From Silicimonas sp963779765 (lineage in GTDB: Bacteria > Pseudomonadota > Alphaproteobacteria > Rhodobacterales > Rhodobacteraceae), in NCBI GenBank assembly GCA_963779765.1, contig CAVZZP010000002.1, positions 1,550,001 through 1,614,000 on the forward strand: a DNA stretch of 64,000 nucleotides. Reading direction: 5' to 3'. How positions within the stretch are numbered: position 1 is the first letter of the stretch; the number at the start of each line of letters is the position of its first letter. The notes under the pieces were generated by a model that was given only the letters and a program-made list of their open reading frames with translations, ran no database searches and was not told the origin of the DNA. The position numbers and the translations under genes are program-made. This document shows, one piece after another, positions 33,634-43,611 of this stretch.

Positions 33634-35166
33634 TTGTTGTTCAATGTCGTAACCGTGGCCGGCTACGTGCTTGGCGCCGCATTCGCTGCCTATGCCGCCT
33701 TATTCTTCCTGTCGAATCGAACCGCAGTCAAAGGGGACCACGATGCGGCTACGCTTCTCTTCCTGATCCGCGATGGCGCCGTCACCGATGCGAATTTCGC
33801 AGGTGGGCATGCTTTGGTCCATATCGTTGGACCCGACGCCGCCATCGACAGGCTTCGGCTCCTTCTGACCCGCGACTTCGACAATCCTGGCCGGCTGATC
33901 GCCCCGTCGGACAGCGAAGGCGACATCACGGCCGAATCGCGAGACGGGCGACTACAGGCTACGCGCCACGTCGTCGGCGAATCGATCCGTCTGAAACTGA
34001 AGCAAATTGTCGACGGCACGCCTGCGGGTGACGACATCCATGTGCAGCGCGCCATCGAGTCAGAACTCGAGACTCTTCGCGCCAACACCGCCGCCGCGCC
34101 CTTCTTGTTGTGGCGCCAGAATGCGGACGGCGAGATTACCTGGGCCAACCGGGCCTATATGACAGCGGTCGAGACCTCGCAGGGAGCGCCGCACAAGGTC
34201 TGGCCGCTCCCTACGATTTTTCCGTCGCTGCGCACGACAACGCAATCACGCGACGGACAGAGGATCTCGCTCCATGGTGCGAACGATGGCGACGAAGGGT
34301 GGTACGACTGTCACGTCACCCCCGTCGGCCCCGACCTGCTGTGCACTGCCATTCCGGCCGACGAGGCCGTAAGGTCCGAGAACAGGCGCCGCGAGTTTAC
34401 CCAGACCCTGACCAAGACATTTGCCGAACTGGCCACCGGACTCGCCATTTTCGACCGCGAGCGTCGTCTTGTTCTGTTCAACCCTGCGCTTCTGGATCTC
34501 ACGAACCTGCCAACCGATTTCCTGACGTCCCGACCCAGCCTCGTCGGGTTTCTGGACCGGCTGCGAGAGAACCGCGTCATGCCTGAACCGCGCGACTATC
34601 GCTCATGGCGCGCGTCCATCGCGGAACTCGAGGCGGCTGCGGCCGACGGCACCTACAGCGAAACCTGGTCGCTGCCGGACGGCCAGACGTACCACGTCAC
34701 CGGTCGCCCGCATCCGGACGGAGCGGTTGCCCTGTTGTTCGAGGACATCAGCGCAGAGATGTCGCTGACCCGTCGCTTTCGTGCCGAACTGGAGCGCTCG
34801 CAGGCTATTATCGATGCAATGGATGACGCCGTTGCCGCCTTCTCAGCCGCGGGTCGCCTGACGCTGACCAACCGAGCCTACCGCGACCTCTGGGGAGACG
34901 ATGGTGCGGACGGGCTTGTCGGGCGTGAAATCGGCGACGTCATGCGGCGCTGGCACGCCTTCAGTCAACCAAGTCCGGCCTGGGGGGATTTCCGCGACTA
35001 TGCGCAACGCTCGCATGATCGCGAAGAGTGGACAGCGAACGTCACCATGCTGGACGGCCGCCACTTGTCTTGCCGCTTCGTGCCGCAGAAAGGCGGCGAC
35101 ACCTTGGCGATCTTCCGCGTTCAGACGTCCAACCCGGTCGAGGTGCGTTTCCGACACGCAGTCTGA
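33634..35166 (+). CDS. Membrane-anchored PAS-domain protein without kinase domain
   Basis: A 510-residue protein with one N-terminal membrane helix (about 2-26) and tandem PAS-like domains: ITWANRAYMTAVE, then LATGLAIFDRERRLVLFNPALLDLTN and IIDAMDDAVAAFSAAGRLTLTNRAYRDLWG. It ends after the last PAS (LSCRFVPQKGGDTLAIFRV) with no histidine-kinase, GGDEF or EAL domain. I choose the TTG at 33634 because GGGGGAAG precedes it at ribosome-site spacing. It lies between regB and tsaE; a sensory or scaffold role is only inferred. Confidence 0.75.
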   Translation: MLFNVVTVAGYVLGAAFAAYAALFFLSNRTAVKGDHDAATLLFLIRDGAVTDANFAGGHALVHIVGPDAAIDRLRLLLTRDFDNPGRLIAPSDSEGDITAESRDGRLQATRHVVGESIRLKLKQIVDGTPAGDDIHVQRAIESELETLRANTAAAPFLLWRQNADGEITWANRAYMTAVETSQGAPHKVWPLPTIFPSLRTTTQSRDGQRISLHGANDGDEGWYDCHVTPVGPDLLCTAIPADEAVRSENRRREFTQTLTKTFAELATGLAIFDRERRLVLFNPALLDLTNLPTDFLTSRPSLVGFLDRLRENRVMPEPRDYRSWRASIAELEAAAADGTYSETWSLPDGQTYHVTGRPHPDGAVALLFEDISAEMSLTRRFRAELERSQAIIDAMDDAVAAFSAAGRLTLTNRAYRDLWGDDGADGLVGREIGDVMRRWHAFSQPSPAWGDFRDYAQRSHDREEWTANVTMLDGRHLSCRFVPQKGGDTLAIFRVQTSNPVEVRFRHAV

Positions 35167-35211
35167 TCGCGTCTTGCGGCCCGGCGTCCCCGACTCCATC
35201 TTGGCGGGGTC

Positions 35212-35691
35212 ATGGACACGACCGCATCCGTCTATCTCGCCACCGACGAGGACACCCGTGCCTTGGGGGAAACGCTTGCCCCGAATCTGGGTCCGGGCTG
35301 CGTCGTGTTGCTGGACGGTCCGATCGGCGCGGGCAAGACAAGTCTTGCGCGAGCGGTGATTCAATCTCGCATGTCGCGCCCTGGACGCGTCGAAGATGTG
35401 CCGTCGCCGACCTACACCCTTGTTCAGACCTACGACGACGGCGAGACCGAGATCTGGCACGCCGACCTCTATCGGCTGTCCGACGCAGGCGAGGTCGCCG
35501 AACTGGGTCTCGACTCGGCGTTCGAGGACGCGGTCGTTATGGTCGAATGGCCCGACCGACTTGGCCCGGCCGTACCGAAGGACGCCTTGAGGATCACGAT
35601 GTCCGTCGAGGGCGACAGCCGACGGGCTTCGTTTGCGTGGAGCGACCCTCGCTGGACCTGGGTCGGGCGCCTCGGGACGGTCGATGCCTGA
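35212..35691 (+). CDS. tsaE: tRNA threonylcarbamoyladenosine biosynthesis ATPase TsaE
   Basis: A 159-residue P-loop ATPase that works with TsaD and TsaB in t6A37 synthesis. The Walker A motif GPIGAGKTS is at 36-44, followed by VPSPTYTLVQTY, WHADLYRL and VVMVEWPDRLG, all family hallmarks. It overlaps the next gene by 8 bp at the head of a tightly packed run that continues through murU, addB and addA. Confidence 0.95.
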   Translation: MDTTASVYLATDEDTRALGETLAPNLGPGCVVLLDGPIGAGKTSLARAVIQSRMSRPGRVEDVPSPTYTLVQTYDDGETEIWHADLYRLSDAGEVAELGLDSAFEDAVVMVEWPDRLGPAVPKDALRITMSVEGDSRRASFAWSDPRWTWVGRLGTVDA

Positions 35692-36634
35692 GCCGGACGA
35701 TGCGCTGCGCGATTTCGCCAGGGATGCGGGGTGGGGCCGCGCCTCGTTCGAGACCGTTGCGGGCGACCTGTCGGCACGCAGCTACTTCCGACTGAAGGCG
35801 GGCGGACAGAATGCGATCCTGATGGATTCGCGCTCGGATCCGGATGTCGCGCGGCGTTTTGTGCGCGTAAGCGACTGGCTGACTGTCGCCGGGGTGTCAG
35901 CGCCGGCGATCCTGTTCGGACGCACGGAGGACGGTCTCCTCCTCTGCGAAGACTTCGGCACTTATTCCGCGACCAAACTGCTGGTATCCGACTCTGCATT
36001 CGAAGCCGACTTCGACACTACCGCCGTCGAGCTGCTCCTGACGCTTCGAAACGGTATCCCGCCCGACCTGCCCTGCCCAGACAAATGCGAACTGGCCGCC
36101 ATGACGTCGCTTGCTGACGAGTTCTATCCCGGCGCGGATGGACAGCGGCTGGCGGATTTCCGAAACTGCCTCCACAACGTCCTTTCGAAGATCGAAGGTC
36201 CCGCCACCGTTTCCCTGCGTGATTTTCATGCCGACAACATCCTGTGGCTGCCGCACCGCCAGGGTGTGCGGCGCATGGGTCTTATAGACTTTCAGGACGC
36301 CTTCCTTGTCCATCCCGTCTACGATCTGGTCTCGCTTCTGACCGACGCTCGAACCGAAGTTACACGCGACCGGCGCGCAAGCGTGATCGAAACCTACGCC
36401 AGCCGAAGCGGAGATGATCCGCGTACACTGCATGCAGCGTTCTCGGCCTACTCCGCACAGCGTAACCTTCGCATCCTCGGCATCTTCCATCGCGCCGCCG
36501 CATTGGGGCGAACGCAGCACCTGCCGAAAGTATCGCGCGTCCGCCGCTATCTGGTCGAGGCTCTGGAGCATCCGCAATTCGACGGCGTGCGCGACGCTAC
36601 CCTCGCGGCGTTGCCCGAAGGCGTCACGGCATGA
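35684..36634 (+). CDS. amgK: Anomeric MurNAc/GlcNAc kinase-like phosphotransferase (AmgK type)
   Basis: A 316-residue aminoglycoside-phosphotransferase-fold kinase. It has the catalytic loop VSLRDFHADNILWLP, the metal-binding GLIDFQDAFLVHPVYDL and an N-terminal SARSYFRL. With the adjacent nucleotidyltransferase (4-bp overlap) it matches the AmgK-MurU salvage pair that makes UDP-MurNAc from recycled MurNAc. The tsaE-amgK-murU order is frequent in alphaproteobacteria and supports the call; enzymatic specificity is inferred. Confidence 0.87.
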   Translation: MPEPDDALRDFARDAGWGRASFETVAGDLSARSYFRLKAGGQNAILMDSRSDPDVARRFVRVSDWLTVAGVSAPAILFGRTEDGLLLCEDFGTYSATKLLVSDSAFEADFDTTAVELLLTLRNGIPPDLPCPDKCELAAMTSLADEFYPGADGQRLADFRNCLHNVLSKIEGPATVSLRDFHADNILWLPHRQGVRRMGLIDFQDAFLVHPVYDLVSLLTDARTEVTRDRRASVIETYASRSGDDPRTLHAAFSAYSAQRNLRILGIFHRAAALGRTQHLPKVSRVRRYLVEALEHPQFDGVRDATLAALPEGVTA

Positions 36635-37299
36635 CGCGACCACAGGCCGCCATGATCTTCGCCGCCGGGTTCGGGACGCGGATGGGAGATGTCACGCGCC
36701 ACACGCCGAAGCCGATGCTTCCCCTTCACGGCCAACCGATGATCGACCATGCCATCGGCATCATGAAGAGAGCCGGCCTTGCTCGTATCGTCGCGAACAC
36801 GCACCACCTTCACGACCGCATCGCCCCGCATCTCGAAGCCTCAGGTGTCGTGATAAGCCGCGAAGATCCGCGGATCCTGGAAACGGGTGGCGGTCTGAAG
36901 GCGGCGCTGCCGCTTCTAGGTCCCGGACCCGTCGTGACGGCCAACTCGGACGCGATCTGGATCGGACGCAATCCGGTCGCCACGCTGATCGATGCCTGGG
37001 AGCCGGAAATGAGCGCCTTGCTTCTGGTCTCGCCCGTTGCCGAAACCGGCGTCGTGGGCGACTTCAGCCTCAACGACGGGCGGCTCGAGCGAAGGGGGGA
37101 TCACGTCTACACCGGCCTCCAGATTATCCGGACCGACAGGCTGGACGAAATCGCGGACCAGATTTTTTCTCTGAACCGCTACTGGGACCTTCTGGCAAAA
37201 GATGGCGGGCTGCATGGCGTCGTCTATGACGGGGTCTTTTGCGAGGCCGGGGATGCTGCCGGTCTTGCCAGAGCGGAACGGCTTCTGAGCAATGTTTGA
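36631..37299 (+). CDS. murU: N-acetylmuramate alpha-1-phosphate uridylyltransferase (MurU type)
   Basis: A 222-residue sugar-phosphate nucleotidyltransferase. The N-terminal nucleotide-binding AAGFGTRMGDVTRHTPKPMLPL is classic. HHLHDRI and TNSDAIW-like segments follow (VVTANSDAIWIG), then YTGLQIIRTDRL. It pairs with AmgK to bypass de novo UDP-MurNAc synthesis during peptidoglycan recycling. Start and stop overlap amgK and addB respectively. Confidence 0.88.
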   Translation: MTRPQAAMIFAAGFGTRMGDVTRHTPKPMLPLHGQPMIDHAIGIMKRAGLARIVANTHHLHDRIAPHLEASGVVISREDPRILETGGGLKAALPLLGPGPVVTANSDAIWIGRNPVATLIDAWEPEMSALLLVSPVAETGVVGDFSLNDGRLERRGDHVYTGLQIIRTDRLDEIADQIFSLNRYWDLLAKDGGLHGVVYDGVFCEAGDAAGLARAERLLSNV

Positions 37300-40240
37300 G
37301 CCCCGCGATAGGCCTCGCGTTTTTGGCGTTCCGCCCGGAACCGACTTTCCGAAGCTTCTGGTCGAGAGGCTGATCGCCTATCACGCCGGTCGCTCGCCGG
37401 ACGAACTCGCGCGTGTCCGCATCTTGGTTAACACGCGGCGGATGCAGCGCAGGATTTCGTCACTCTTTGCGGAGGCAGGGCCCCTTCTTTTGCCCCGCAT
37501 CGGACTGGTGACCGAGGTCGACCGAATCCTTCCCACCCTGGACCTGCCACCCGCTGTCGCGCCGCTGCGGCGCAGGCTGGAAATGGCGGAACTGGTCAAG
37601 GCGCTGATCGACCACGATCCTACCCTTGCGCCACGAGCGGCGGCGATCGACCTGGCTGACAGCTTGGCACGGCTTCTGGACGAGATGCAGGGCGAAGGAG
37701 TACCGGTCGAGGCTCTCGACGCCATCGACGTCGGCGACGAGTCCGCGCATTGGGCGCGAAGCCTTGCCTTCCTGAAGGTGACCGGGACCTATCTCGACAG
37801 CATTTCGGGGCACGGTATGGACGCCGAGGCGAGACGCCGCCTGGCCATCGAAACGCTGTGCGACGCCTGGCGGAGAACCCCGCCGACCTATCCCGTCATC
37901 GTCGCTGGGTCCACGGGATCGAGGGCGCCGACAGCCGAACTCATGCGAACCGTCGCCGGGCTCCCCTTCGGCGCAGTCGTGCTACCGGGGTTCGATCAGG
38001 ACCTGCCGGACAAGATTTGGTCGTCTCTGCTGTCGCGTCCCGGCTCGGACGATCATCCTCAGTACAGGTTCGCGACGTTGCTGCACTCGATGGGACTGTC
38101 GCCCGGCGATGTCCTTCCCCTTGGCAGTCCGCCAGATCCGGCACGAAACCTCCTGATTTCCCTTTCGCTTCGTCCCGCGCATGTGTCCGATCAATGGCTG
38201 TCCGAAGGGCCGGAACTCGGTGACCTCTTGTCTGCCACGTCAGGCCTTTCCCTGATCGAAGCCCCCCAGCCCGCGGACGAGGCCGGAGCTATCGCCGTCG
38301 CCTTGAGGGAGGCCGTTCATCAAGGGAGAACAGCCGCGCTTATCACGCCCGACCTGATGCTGGGACGACGCGTCGCAGCTGCCATGGAGAGATGGGATAT
38401 CGTGCCGGACAACAGCGCAGGTGTGCCCCTGTCGTTGACGGCGTCGGGGCGTTTCCTGCGTCAGACCGCTCGATTGATCGCCGAGCCTGTCCCCGCCGCC
38501 GACCTCATCGCGTTGCTCAAACATCCGTTCACTGGTGCCGGGCCCGAGCGCGGCCCTCACATGCTTGCGGCGCAGTCGCTTGAGGTGGCGTTGCGCCGGA
38601 AAAGCATCGCCTTCGTCACATCGAAGGTCGTCGGGTCGCTGGCCGAAAGCGCCGGTCTGACCGAGGCATGGACAACGTGGCTGTCAGGGGTCCTCGACAC
38701 CCTGGCACTAGCGCCCCCGCGTCACCTTACGGGACTCGCCGCTCTGCACGTCTCACTGTCCGAGACAATCGCGTCAGGGTCGGGCGGCCATCCTCCGGTT
38801 GTCTGGGACGAGGCCACCGGGCGCGCTGCCCGCGCCGTCATCGACACCTTCCTGGCCGAGACGAGCTTCAACGGAGACATCGCGCTGTTCGATTACCGGC
38901 GACTTCTCGACAAGGCTCTGGCGGCGGAAAGCGCGCGTGAACTGGACCGCGCGCATACCGGCGTGATGATCTGGGGCACCCTCGAGGCACGTGTTCAGGG
39001 TGCCGAACGCGTGATCCTTGGCGGCCTCAACGAAGGTGTCTGGCCCGAACAGCCATCGCCCGATCCGTGGTTGAACCGAAGAATGCGCGCAGCACTGGGG
39101 CTTCTTCTGCCGGAGCGCGAGATTGGCCTTGCCGCACATGACTATCAGCAGGCCGCCGCGGCGCCCGAGGTTGTCCTGTCCCGCGCGGCCCGTACCGAAG
39201 AAAGCGAGACCGTCCCGTCGCGCTGGCTCAATCGCCTGACTAACCTGCTGTCAGGGCTTCCCGAGCAGAACGGACCCGAGGCGCTTCGTCGGATGCGTGC
39301 GCGCGGCGATGTCTTCCTGTCGCAGTCTGCAGCGTTGGATTTGCCCACTGTCAGCCGGGTGGAAGCCTCAAGACGTCCCTGCCCCGCGCCACCCGTTGCG
39401 GCCCGTCCGACAAGATATTCCGTGACCGAGTTGCGCACCCTCGTCCTTGATCCATATGCCGTCTATGCGCGACGGATTCTTCGCCTGAACCCGTTGCCGC
39501 CGTTCCTGACGCGACCCGACGCGCGGATGAAAGGGATTGTCTTCCACGAGATCTTCGAACGCTTCTTCGCTCTCGACGCCGACTTCGGCGATCCGGACGG
39601 TGCCGCGAAACGGCTGCGCGACATCGCGGAGGATCGGCTGTCACATAACGTGCCGATGCCCGCCGTGCGGCAGCATTGGTGGGGTCAACTGGCCGAGAAC
39701 TCCGACTGGCTCATCGACGGTGAACTCCGACGCATGGCGCGTTCGACAGGAGTCGCGCGCGAGGTACGGGGAAGCTTCGTCCTTCCCGGTCCGCCGGTCG
39801 AAATCGTCGGCAAGGCCGACCGCATAGACCGTCTTCGCGACGGGGAACTCGTCATCTATGACTACAAGACGGGCTCTCCGCCCGATGCCAAGGACATCCG
39901 AAACTTCGATCGGCAGCTTCTTGTCGAGGCGGTGATGGCTGAAGGCGGAGGCTTTCCCGGCGTGGACCCCGATATCGTGGCGGAAATTGTCCATATCGGG
40001 ACGGGACGAAGCCCGAAAGAGGCCAGCATCCTGCTGCACGGGATCGACACGCCCGACTTCACGACGGCTGACGTGCTGCGGGAGCTTGTCGACCTCGTCT
40101 CTGCCTACGGACAGGCCGAAACGGGCTTCGCATCAAGACGCGGAATGGATTTCGTCCCCTACGATGGCGACTACGACCACCTTGCACGCGTTGGCGAATG
40201 GGATCCCTCGAAGCCCACGCTGGCGGAGCCTATCGGATGA
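37292..40240 (+). CDS. addB: Double-strand break repair protein AddB
   Basis: A 982-residue AddB of the alphaproteobacterial type. It begins VFGVPPGTDFPKLLVERLI, has an inactivated helicase-like body (VILGGLNEGVWPEQPSPDPW) and ends in a RecB-type nuclease domain with FHEIFERFF and the catalytic IYDYKTGSPPDAKD. Together with AddA it resects double-strand ends for RecA-dependent recombination. It starts within the end of murU and its stop overlaps addA by 4 bp. Confidence 0.94.
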   Translation: MFEPRDRPRVFGVPPGTDFPKLLVERLIAYHAGRSPDELARVRILVNTRRMQRRISSLFAEAGPLLLPRIGLVTEVDRILPTLDLPPAVAPLRRRLEMAELVKALIDHDPTLAPRAAAIDLADSLARLLDEMQGEGVPVEALDAIDVGDESAHWARSLAFLKVTGTYLDSISGHGMDAEARRRLAIETLCDAWRRTPPTYPVIVAGSTGSRAPTAELMRTVAGLPFGAVVLPGFDQDLPDKIWSSLLSRPGSDDHPQYRFATLLHSMGLSPGDVLPLGSPPDPARNLLISLSLRPAHVSDQWLSEGPELGDLLSATSGLSLIEAPQPADEAGAIAVALREAVHQGRTAALITPDLMLGRRVAAAMERWDIVPDNSAGVPLSLTASGRFLRQTARLIAEPVPAADLIALLKHPFTGAGPERGPHMLAAQSLEVALRRKSIAFVTSKVVGSLAESAGLTEAWTTWLSGVLDTLALAPPRHLTGLAALHVSLSETIASGSGGHPPVVWDEATGRAARAVIDTFLAETSFNGDIALFDYRRLLDKALAAESARELDRAHTGVMIWGTLEARVQGAERVILGGLNEGVWPEQPSPDPWLNRRMRAALGLLLPEREIGLAAHDYQQAAAAPEVVLSRAARTEESETVPSRWLNRLTNLLSGLPEQNGPEALRRMRARGDVFLSQSAALDLPTVSRVEASRRPCPAPPVAARPTRYSVTELRTLVLDPYAVYARRILRLNPLPPFLTRPDARMKGIVFHEIFERFFALDADFGDPDGAAKRLRDIAEDRLSHNVPMPAVRQHWWGQLAENSDWLIDGELRRMARSTGVAREVRGSFVLPGPPVEIVGKADRIDRLRDGELVIYDYKTGSPPDAKDIRNFDRQLLVEAVMAEGGGFPGVDPDIVAEIVHIGTGRSPKEASILLHGIDTPDFTTADVLRELVDLVSAYGQAETGFASRRGMDFVPYDGDYDHLARVGEWDPSKPTLAEPIG

Positions 40241-43200
40241 CCGACGAGGCGACGCTCGTACAGAACCTGGCCGCCGATCCGACGGTATCGACCTGGCTTT
40301 CTGCCAATGCGGGATCGGGCAAGACGCGCGTCCTGACGAACCGCGTCGCACGACTTCTTCTCAACGGCGTCGAACCGCAGAACATCCTTTGCCTGACCTA
40401 CACCAAAGCCGCGGCGAGCGAGATGCAGAACCGGCTGTTCAAGACCTTGGGGGCCTGGGCGATGCTTGACGATGCAAGTCTGCGAGTCGCGCTGTCCGAC
40501 CTTGGCGAGGCCCTGCCCCGCAACCTCGCACGGGCACGCACGCTTTTCGCAAGCGCCATCGAAGCGCCGGGCGGGCTGAAGATCCAGACCATTCATTCTC
40601 TCTGCGCATCGATCCTGCGGCAATTCCCGCTGGAGTCCGGAACGTCGCCCCAGTTCGTCGAAATGGACGACACGGCGCAGGAGGCTCTGATCTCGGAGAT
40701 CCTCGACGACCTCGCCCGATCGCATCCTGCCGTCCTCGCCGAAGCTTCAGCCTGCATGAACGCAGATAGCCTTTCCTCTCTCGCGAAGGACGTCATCTCA
40801 AGCGCGGACGGCTTCAATCCGTGCCTGACCCGGGATGAGATCTCTGCGCGCTGCGGCGTGACACCTGGGACAACGGAAGCGGACATCGTGGCTCGCGCCT
40901 TGCAGCCCGGTGACCTAGCGTTCCTCAAGTCGCTGATTCCCGTGCTTTTGACCGGCAGCCCCAATGATGTGAAGCTGGCTGGCCGCATTTCCGAATGCGG
41001 CTCACGCGAGACAGTGCGCACCCTTCTTGAGCTATCCGAGTTCCTTTTGGTCCAGTCGGGCGACAAAGCATATCGAGCCAAGATCGGCGGACAGCCGACG
41101 AAGGCGCTCAGGGACGGCGCCTTCCAAGTCCATCTCGACCGCTTCAATGACCTGATGCAGCGCGTCGAGGAGGCGCGTGCCGGCTGGTTGCCGTTGAATG
41201 CCGCGCGGCGGATGTCGGCGTTGCACGACTTCGCCGGCATCCTGTTGCCATCCTATACTTCAGCCAAGGAGGAGCGCGCCCTTCTGGATTTCGACGATCT
41301 GATCAGGCGCACGCAGCGGCTTCTCAGCGATCCCACCCTGCCGTGGGTGCTGTTCCGCCTGGATGCGCGACTGGAGCACATCCTGGTCGACGAAGCGCAG
41401 GACACGAGCCCGCGCCAATGGCAGGTCATCCGAGCGCTCGCCGAGGAACTGACATCAGGCGCACGACCGGACCGACCGCGGACGCTGTTCGTAGTAGGAG
41501 ACAAGAAGCAGTCGATATACAGCTTCCAGGGTGCGGATGCCGCAGGTTTCGACCGGATGGCCGACACCTTTGGGCGCCAACTCGCTGGCGGTTTGTCCCG
41601 CCGCGAACTCAGGCACTCCTTCCGGTCCTCGCCCGCGATCCTGAACGCCGTCGATGCAACCATGGCTCTCGACGATGTCACCGGTACGGGGAGCGACGCC
41701 GCTCATATCGCGTTCCACGGTGACATGCCGGGTCGGGTCGATGTGTGGCCGCTTGTTCCGCCGCCCGAAAAGCCCGAGGTCCATCCTTGGCACGATCCGG
41801 CGGACCGGCCCTTGCCGGATGGCGCTCAGGTCACACTCGCGCGGTCGCTCGCCAGGTTCATCGGCCGGATCCTCGAAGACGAGGCGATCACTGACAAGAG
41901 CGGACGGGTGAGGCGCGTCTCGGCAGGGGACATCATGATCCTCGTGCGAAGCCGAGGCGATATGTTCGAGCAGATCATCTCTGCCTGCAAGGCGGCGGGA
42001 CTGCCGATTGCCGGAGCGGATCGCCTGAAGATCGCCGCCGAACTCGCCGTGAAGGACCTTACGGCACTTTTGTCCTTCCTGGCTCTTCCCGACGACGACC
42101 TTGCATTGGCCGGAGCATTGAAATCCCCGCTTTTTGGCTGGAGCGAAGGACAACTTTTCGACCTCGCACACGGGCGGATAGCCCCAACGCTGTGGCGCGA
42201 ACTTTTGCGGCGAAGCACGGAATTTCCCGAAACAGTGACTATCCTCCGCTCTCTACGGGACGACATCGACTTCGTGAGACCCTACGAGTTGCTTGAACGG
42301 ATCCTCACGAGGCATGACGGACGACGCAAGCTTCTTGGACGCATCGGCCTGGAGGCGCGCGAAGGGATAGACGAGCTTTTGAACCAGGCTTTGGTATACG
42401 AGCGCGAACATGTGCCCAGCCTCACTGGGTTTCTTCATCGGTTGAGCACCGAGGACATCGTGGTCAAACGTCAAGCCAATGGAGCCGACGACCTTATCCG
42501 CGTCATGACTGTTCATGGTGCGAAGGGACTCGAGCGACCCATCGTCATCCTGCCCGACACCACCGCACCACCGCGCCCGAACGCGAGTGATCTTCTAATG
42601 GCGGATGACGGTGTCCCATTGCCTCCGCTCAAGCGCGGACACGACACGGAAGAGGTCGCGCAAGCGCGTGACCGTGTGCGTGCGGCGGAGGATGAGGAGA
42701 GGGATCGCCTTCTCTATGTCGCGATGACGCGCGCTGAAAAGTGGCTGATCGTTTGCGGCGTCGAGCAGGCGCGCGCGCCCTCTCGAAACGTGGACTGGCA
42801 CAGGCTCGTGCGTGAAGGCGTGACATCGGCGGGAGGGATCGAGGTCGGGACACCCGAGGGAACCATCCTTCGTCTGACACATGGGCAGTGGCCCGCTTTC
42901 AAAGCACCGCTTTCGCCACAGAAAGTCTCAGATAGGGCAGAAATCCCCCACTTCCTGTACCAACCTGCGCCCTTTGTCGAAGCTCGCCAGCCCCTTTCAC
43001 CTTCAGATCTTGGCGGCGCGAAGGTCCTAGGCGGCGGCGCACTGGACGAAGACGCCGCGAAGCGTCGGGGACGCCAGCTTCACCTCCTTCTCGAACATCT
43101 TCCCGGCAAGCTGCACGCGGAAGCGTTTGCGCGCAGCCTCCTGTCCCGAGGACCCGACGCAGCGCGCCCCGAGGAGGTACTGGAACTGCTCGACGAGGCC

Positions 43201-43557
43201 ATGCGAAACCTCTCGATGCAGCCGGACGTTTTCTCCCCGGATGCTTTGGTCGAAGTCGAGATTTCCGGTCGAGTACCCAAATTCGACCATAAGGTGGCTG
43301 GGACCATCGACCGTTTGCTGATCGGCGACAAGCGCGTCCTGGCCGTCGACTTCAAGACGAACGCGATCGTGCCGTCGCGACCTGAAGATACGCCTGAAGG
43401 AATACTTCGTCAGATGGGCGCCTATCTTCTTATGCTTGAGCAGGTCTATCCCCACCGCGAGGTAGAGGTCGCCGTGCTCTGGACCGCCACAGCCACGCTG
43501 ATGCCGTTGCCCCACGGTATCGTGAGGGCAGCCTTGGGTCGTGCTACCATATCTTGA
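40237..43557 (+). CDS. addA: Double-strand break repair helicase-nuclease AddA
   Basis: A 1106-residue UvrD-like helicase and nuclease. The Walker A motif is in LSANAGSGKTRVLTNRVARL, motif Ia in LCLTYTKAAASEM, motif II in ILVDEAQDTSPRQW, motif III in VGDKKQSIYSFQGAD and motif V in VMTVHGAKGLERPIV. The C-terminal nuclease motif is VLAVDFKTNAIVP. The ATG at 40237 overlaps the addB stop (ATGA), and the reading before it is the addB tail in another frame. Last gene of the tsaE-addA run. Confidence 0.95.
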   Translation: MTDEATLVQNLAADPTVSTWLSANAGSGKTRVLTNRVARLLLNGVEPQNILCLTYTKAAASEMQNRLFKTLGAWAMLDDASLRVALSDLGEALPRNLARARTLFASAIEAPGGLKIQTIHSLCASILRQFPLESGTSPQFVEMDDTAQEALISEILDDLARSHPAVLAEASACMNADSLSSLAKDVISSADGFNPCLTRDEISARCGVTPGTTEADIVARALQPGDLAFLKSLIPVLLTGSPNDVKLAGRISECGSRETVRTLLELSEFLLVQSGDKAYRAKIGGQPTKALRDGAFQVHLDRFNDLMQRVEEARAGWLPLNAARRMSALHDFAGILLPSYTSAKEERALLDFDDLIRRTQRLLSDPTLPWVLFRLDARLEHILVDEAQDTSPRQWQVIRALAEELTSGARPDRPRTLFVVGDKKQSIYSFQGADAAGFDRMADTFGRQLAGGLSRRELRHSFRSSPAILNAVDATMALDDVTGTGSDAAHIAFHGDMPGRVDVWPLVPPPEKPEVHPWHDPADRPLPDGAQVTLARSLARFIGRILEDEAITDKSGRVRRVSAGDIMILVRSRGDMFEQIISACKAAGLPIAGADRLKIAAELAVKDLTALLSFLALPDDDLALAGALKSPLFGWSEGQLFDLAHGRIAPTLWRELLRRSTEFPETVTILRSLRDDIDFVRPYELLERILTRHDGRRKLLGRIGLEAREGIDELLNQALVYEREHVPSLTGFLHRLSTEDIVVKRQANGADDLIRVMTVHGAKGLERPIVILPDTTAPPRPNASDLLMADDGVPLPPLKRGHDTEEVAQARDRVRAAEDEERDRLLYVAMTRAEKWLIVCGVEQARAPSRNVDWHRLVREGVTSAGGIEVGTPEGTILRLTHGQWPAFKAPLSPQKVSDRAEIPHFLYQPAPFVEARQPLSPSDLGGAKVLGGGALDEDAAKRRGRQLHLLLEHLPGKLHAEAFARSLLSRGPDAARPEEVLELLDEAMRNLSMQPDVFSPDALVEVEISGRVPKFDHKVAGTIDRLLIGDKRVLAVDFKTNAIVPSRPEDTPEGILRQMGAYLLMLEQVYPHREVEVAVLWTATATLMPLPHGIVRAALGRATIS

Positions 43558-43593
43558 CCTTCCGCGCAGCGCTTCCTAGGTTTATTAACCTAG
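43555..43593 (+). promoter_or_regulatory. Candidate trxA promoter with a perfect inverted repeat
   Basis: TTGACC at 43555-43560 followed after 17 bases by TAGGTT resembles a sigma-70-type promoter. Over the -10 position lies the perfect inverted repeat CTAGGTT-TATT-AACCTAG (43576-43593), a possible operator or early-transcript hairpin, ending 18 bases before the trxA start. No regulator is identifiable. Confidence 0.4.
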
Positions 43594-43611
43594 TCACAAG
43601 GGGATCCTGCC

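Noticed and set aside
37292..43557. A novel helicase-nuclease defence pair
   Set aside because: The two large proteins match alphaproteobacterial AddB and AddA in order, length and motifs, so this is ordinary recombination repair.
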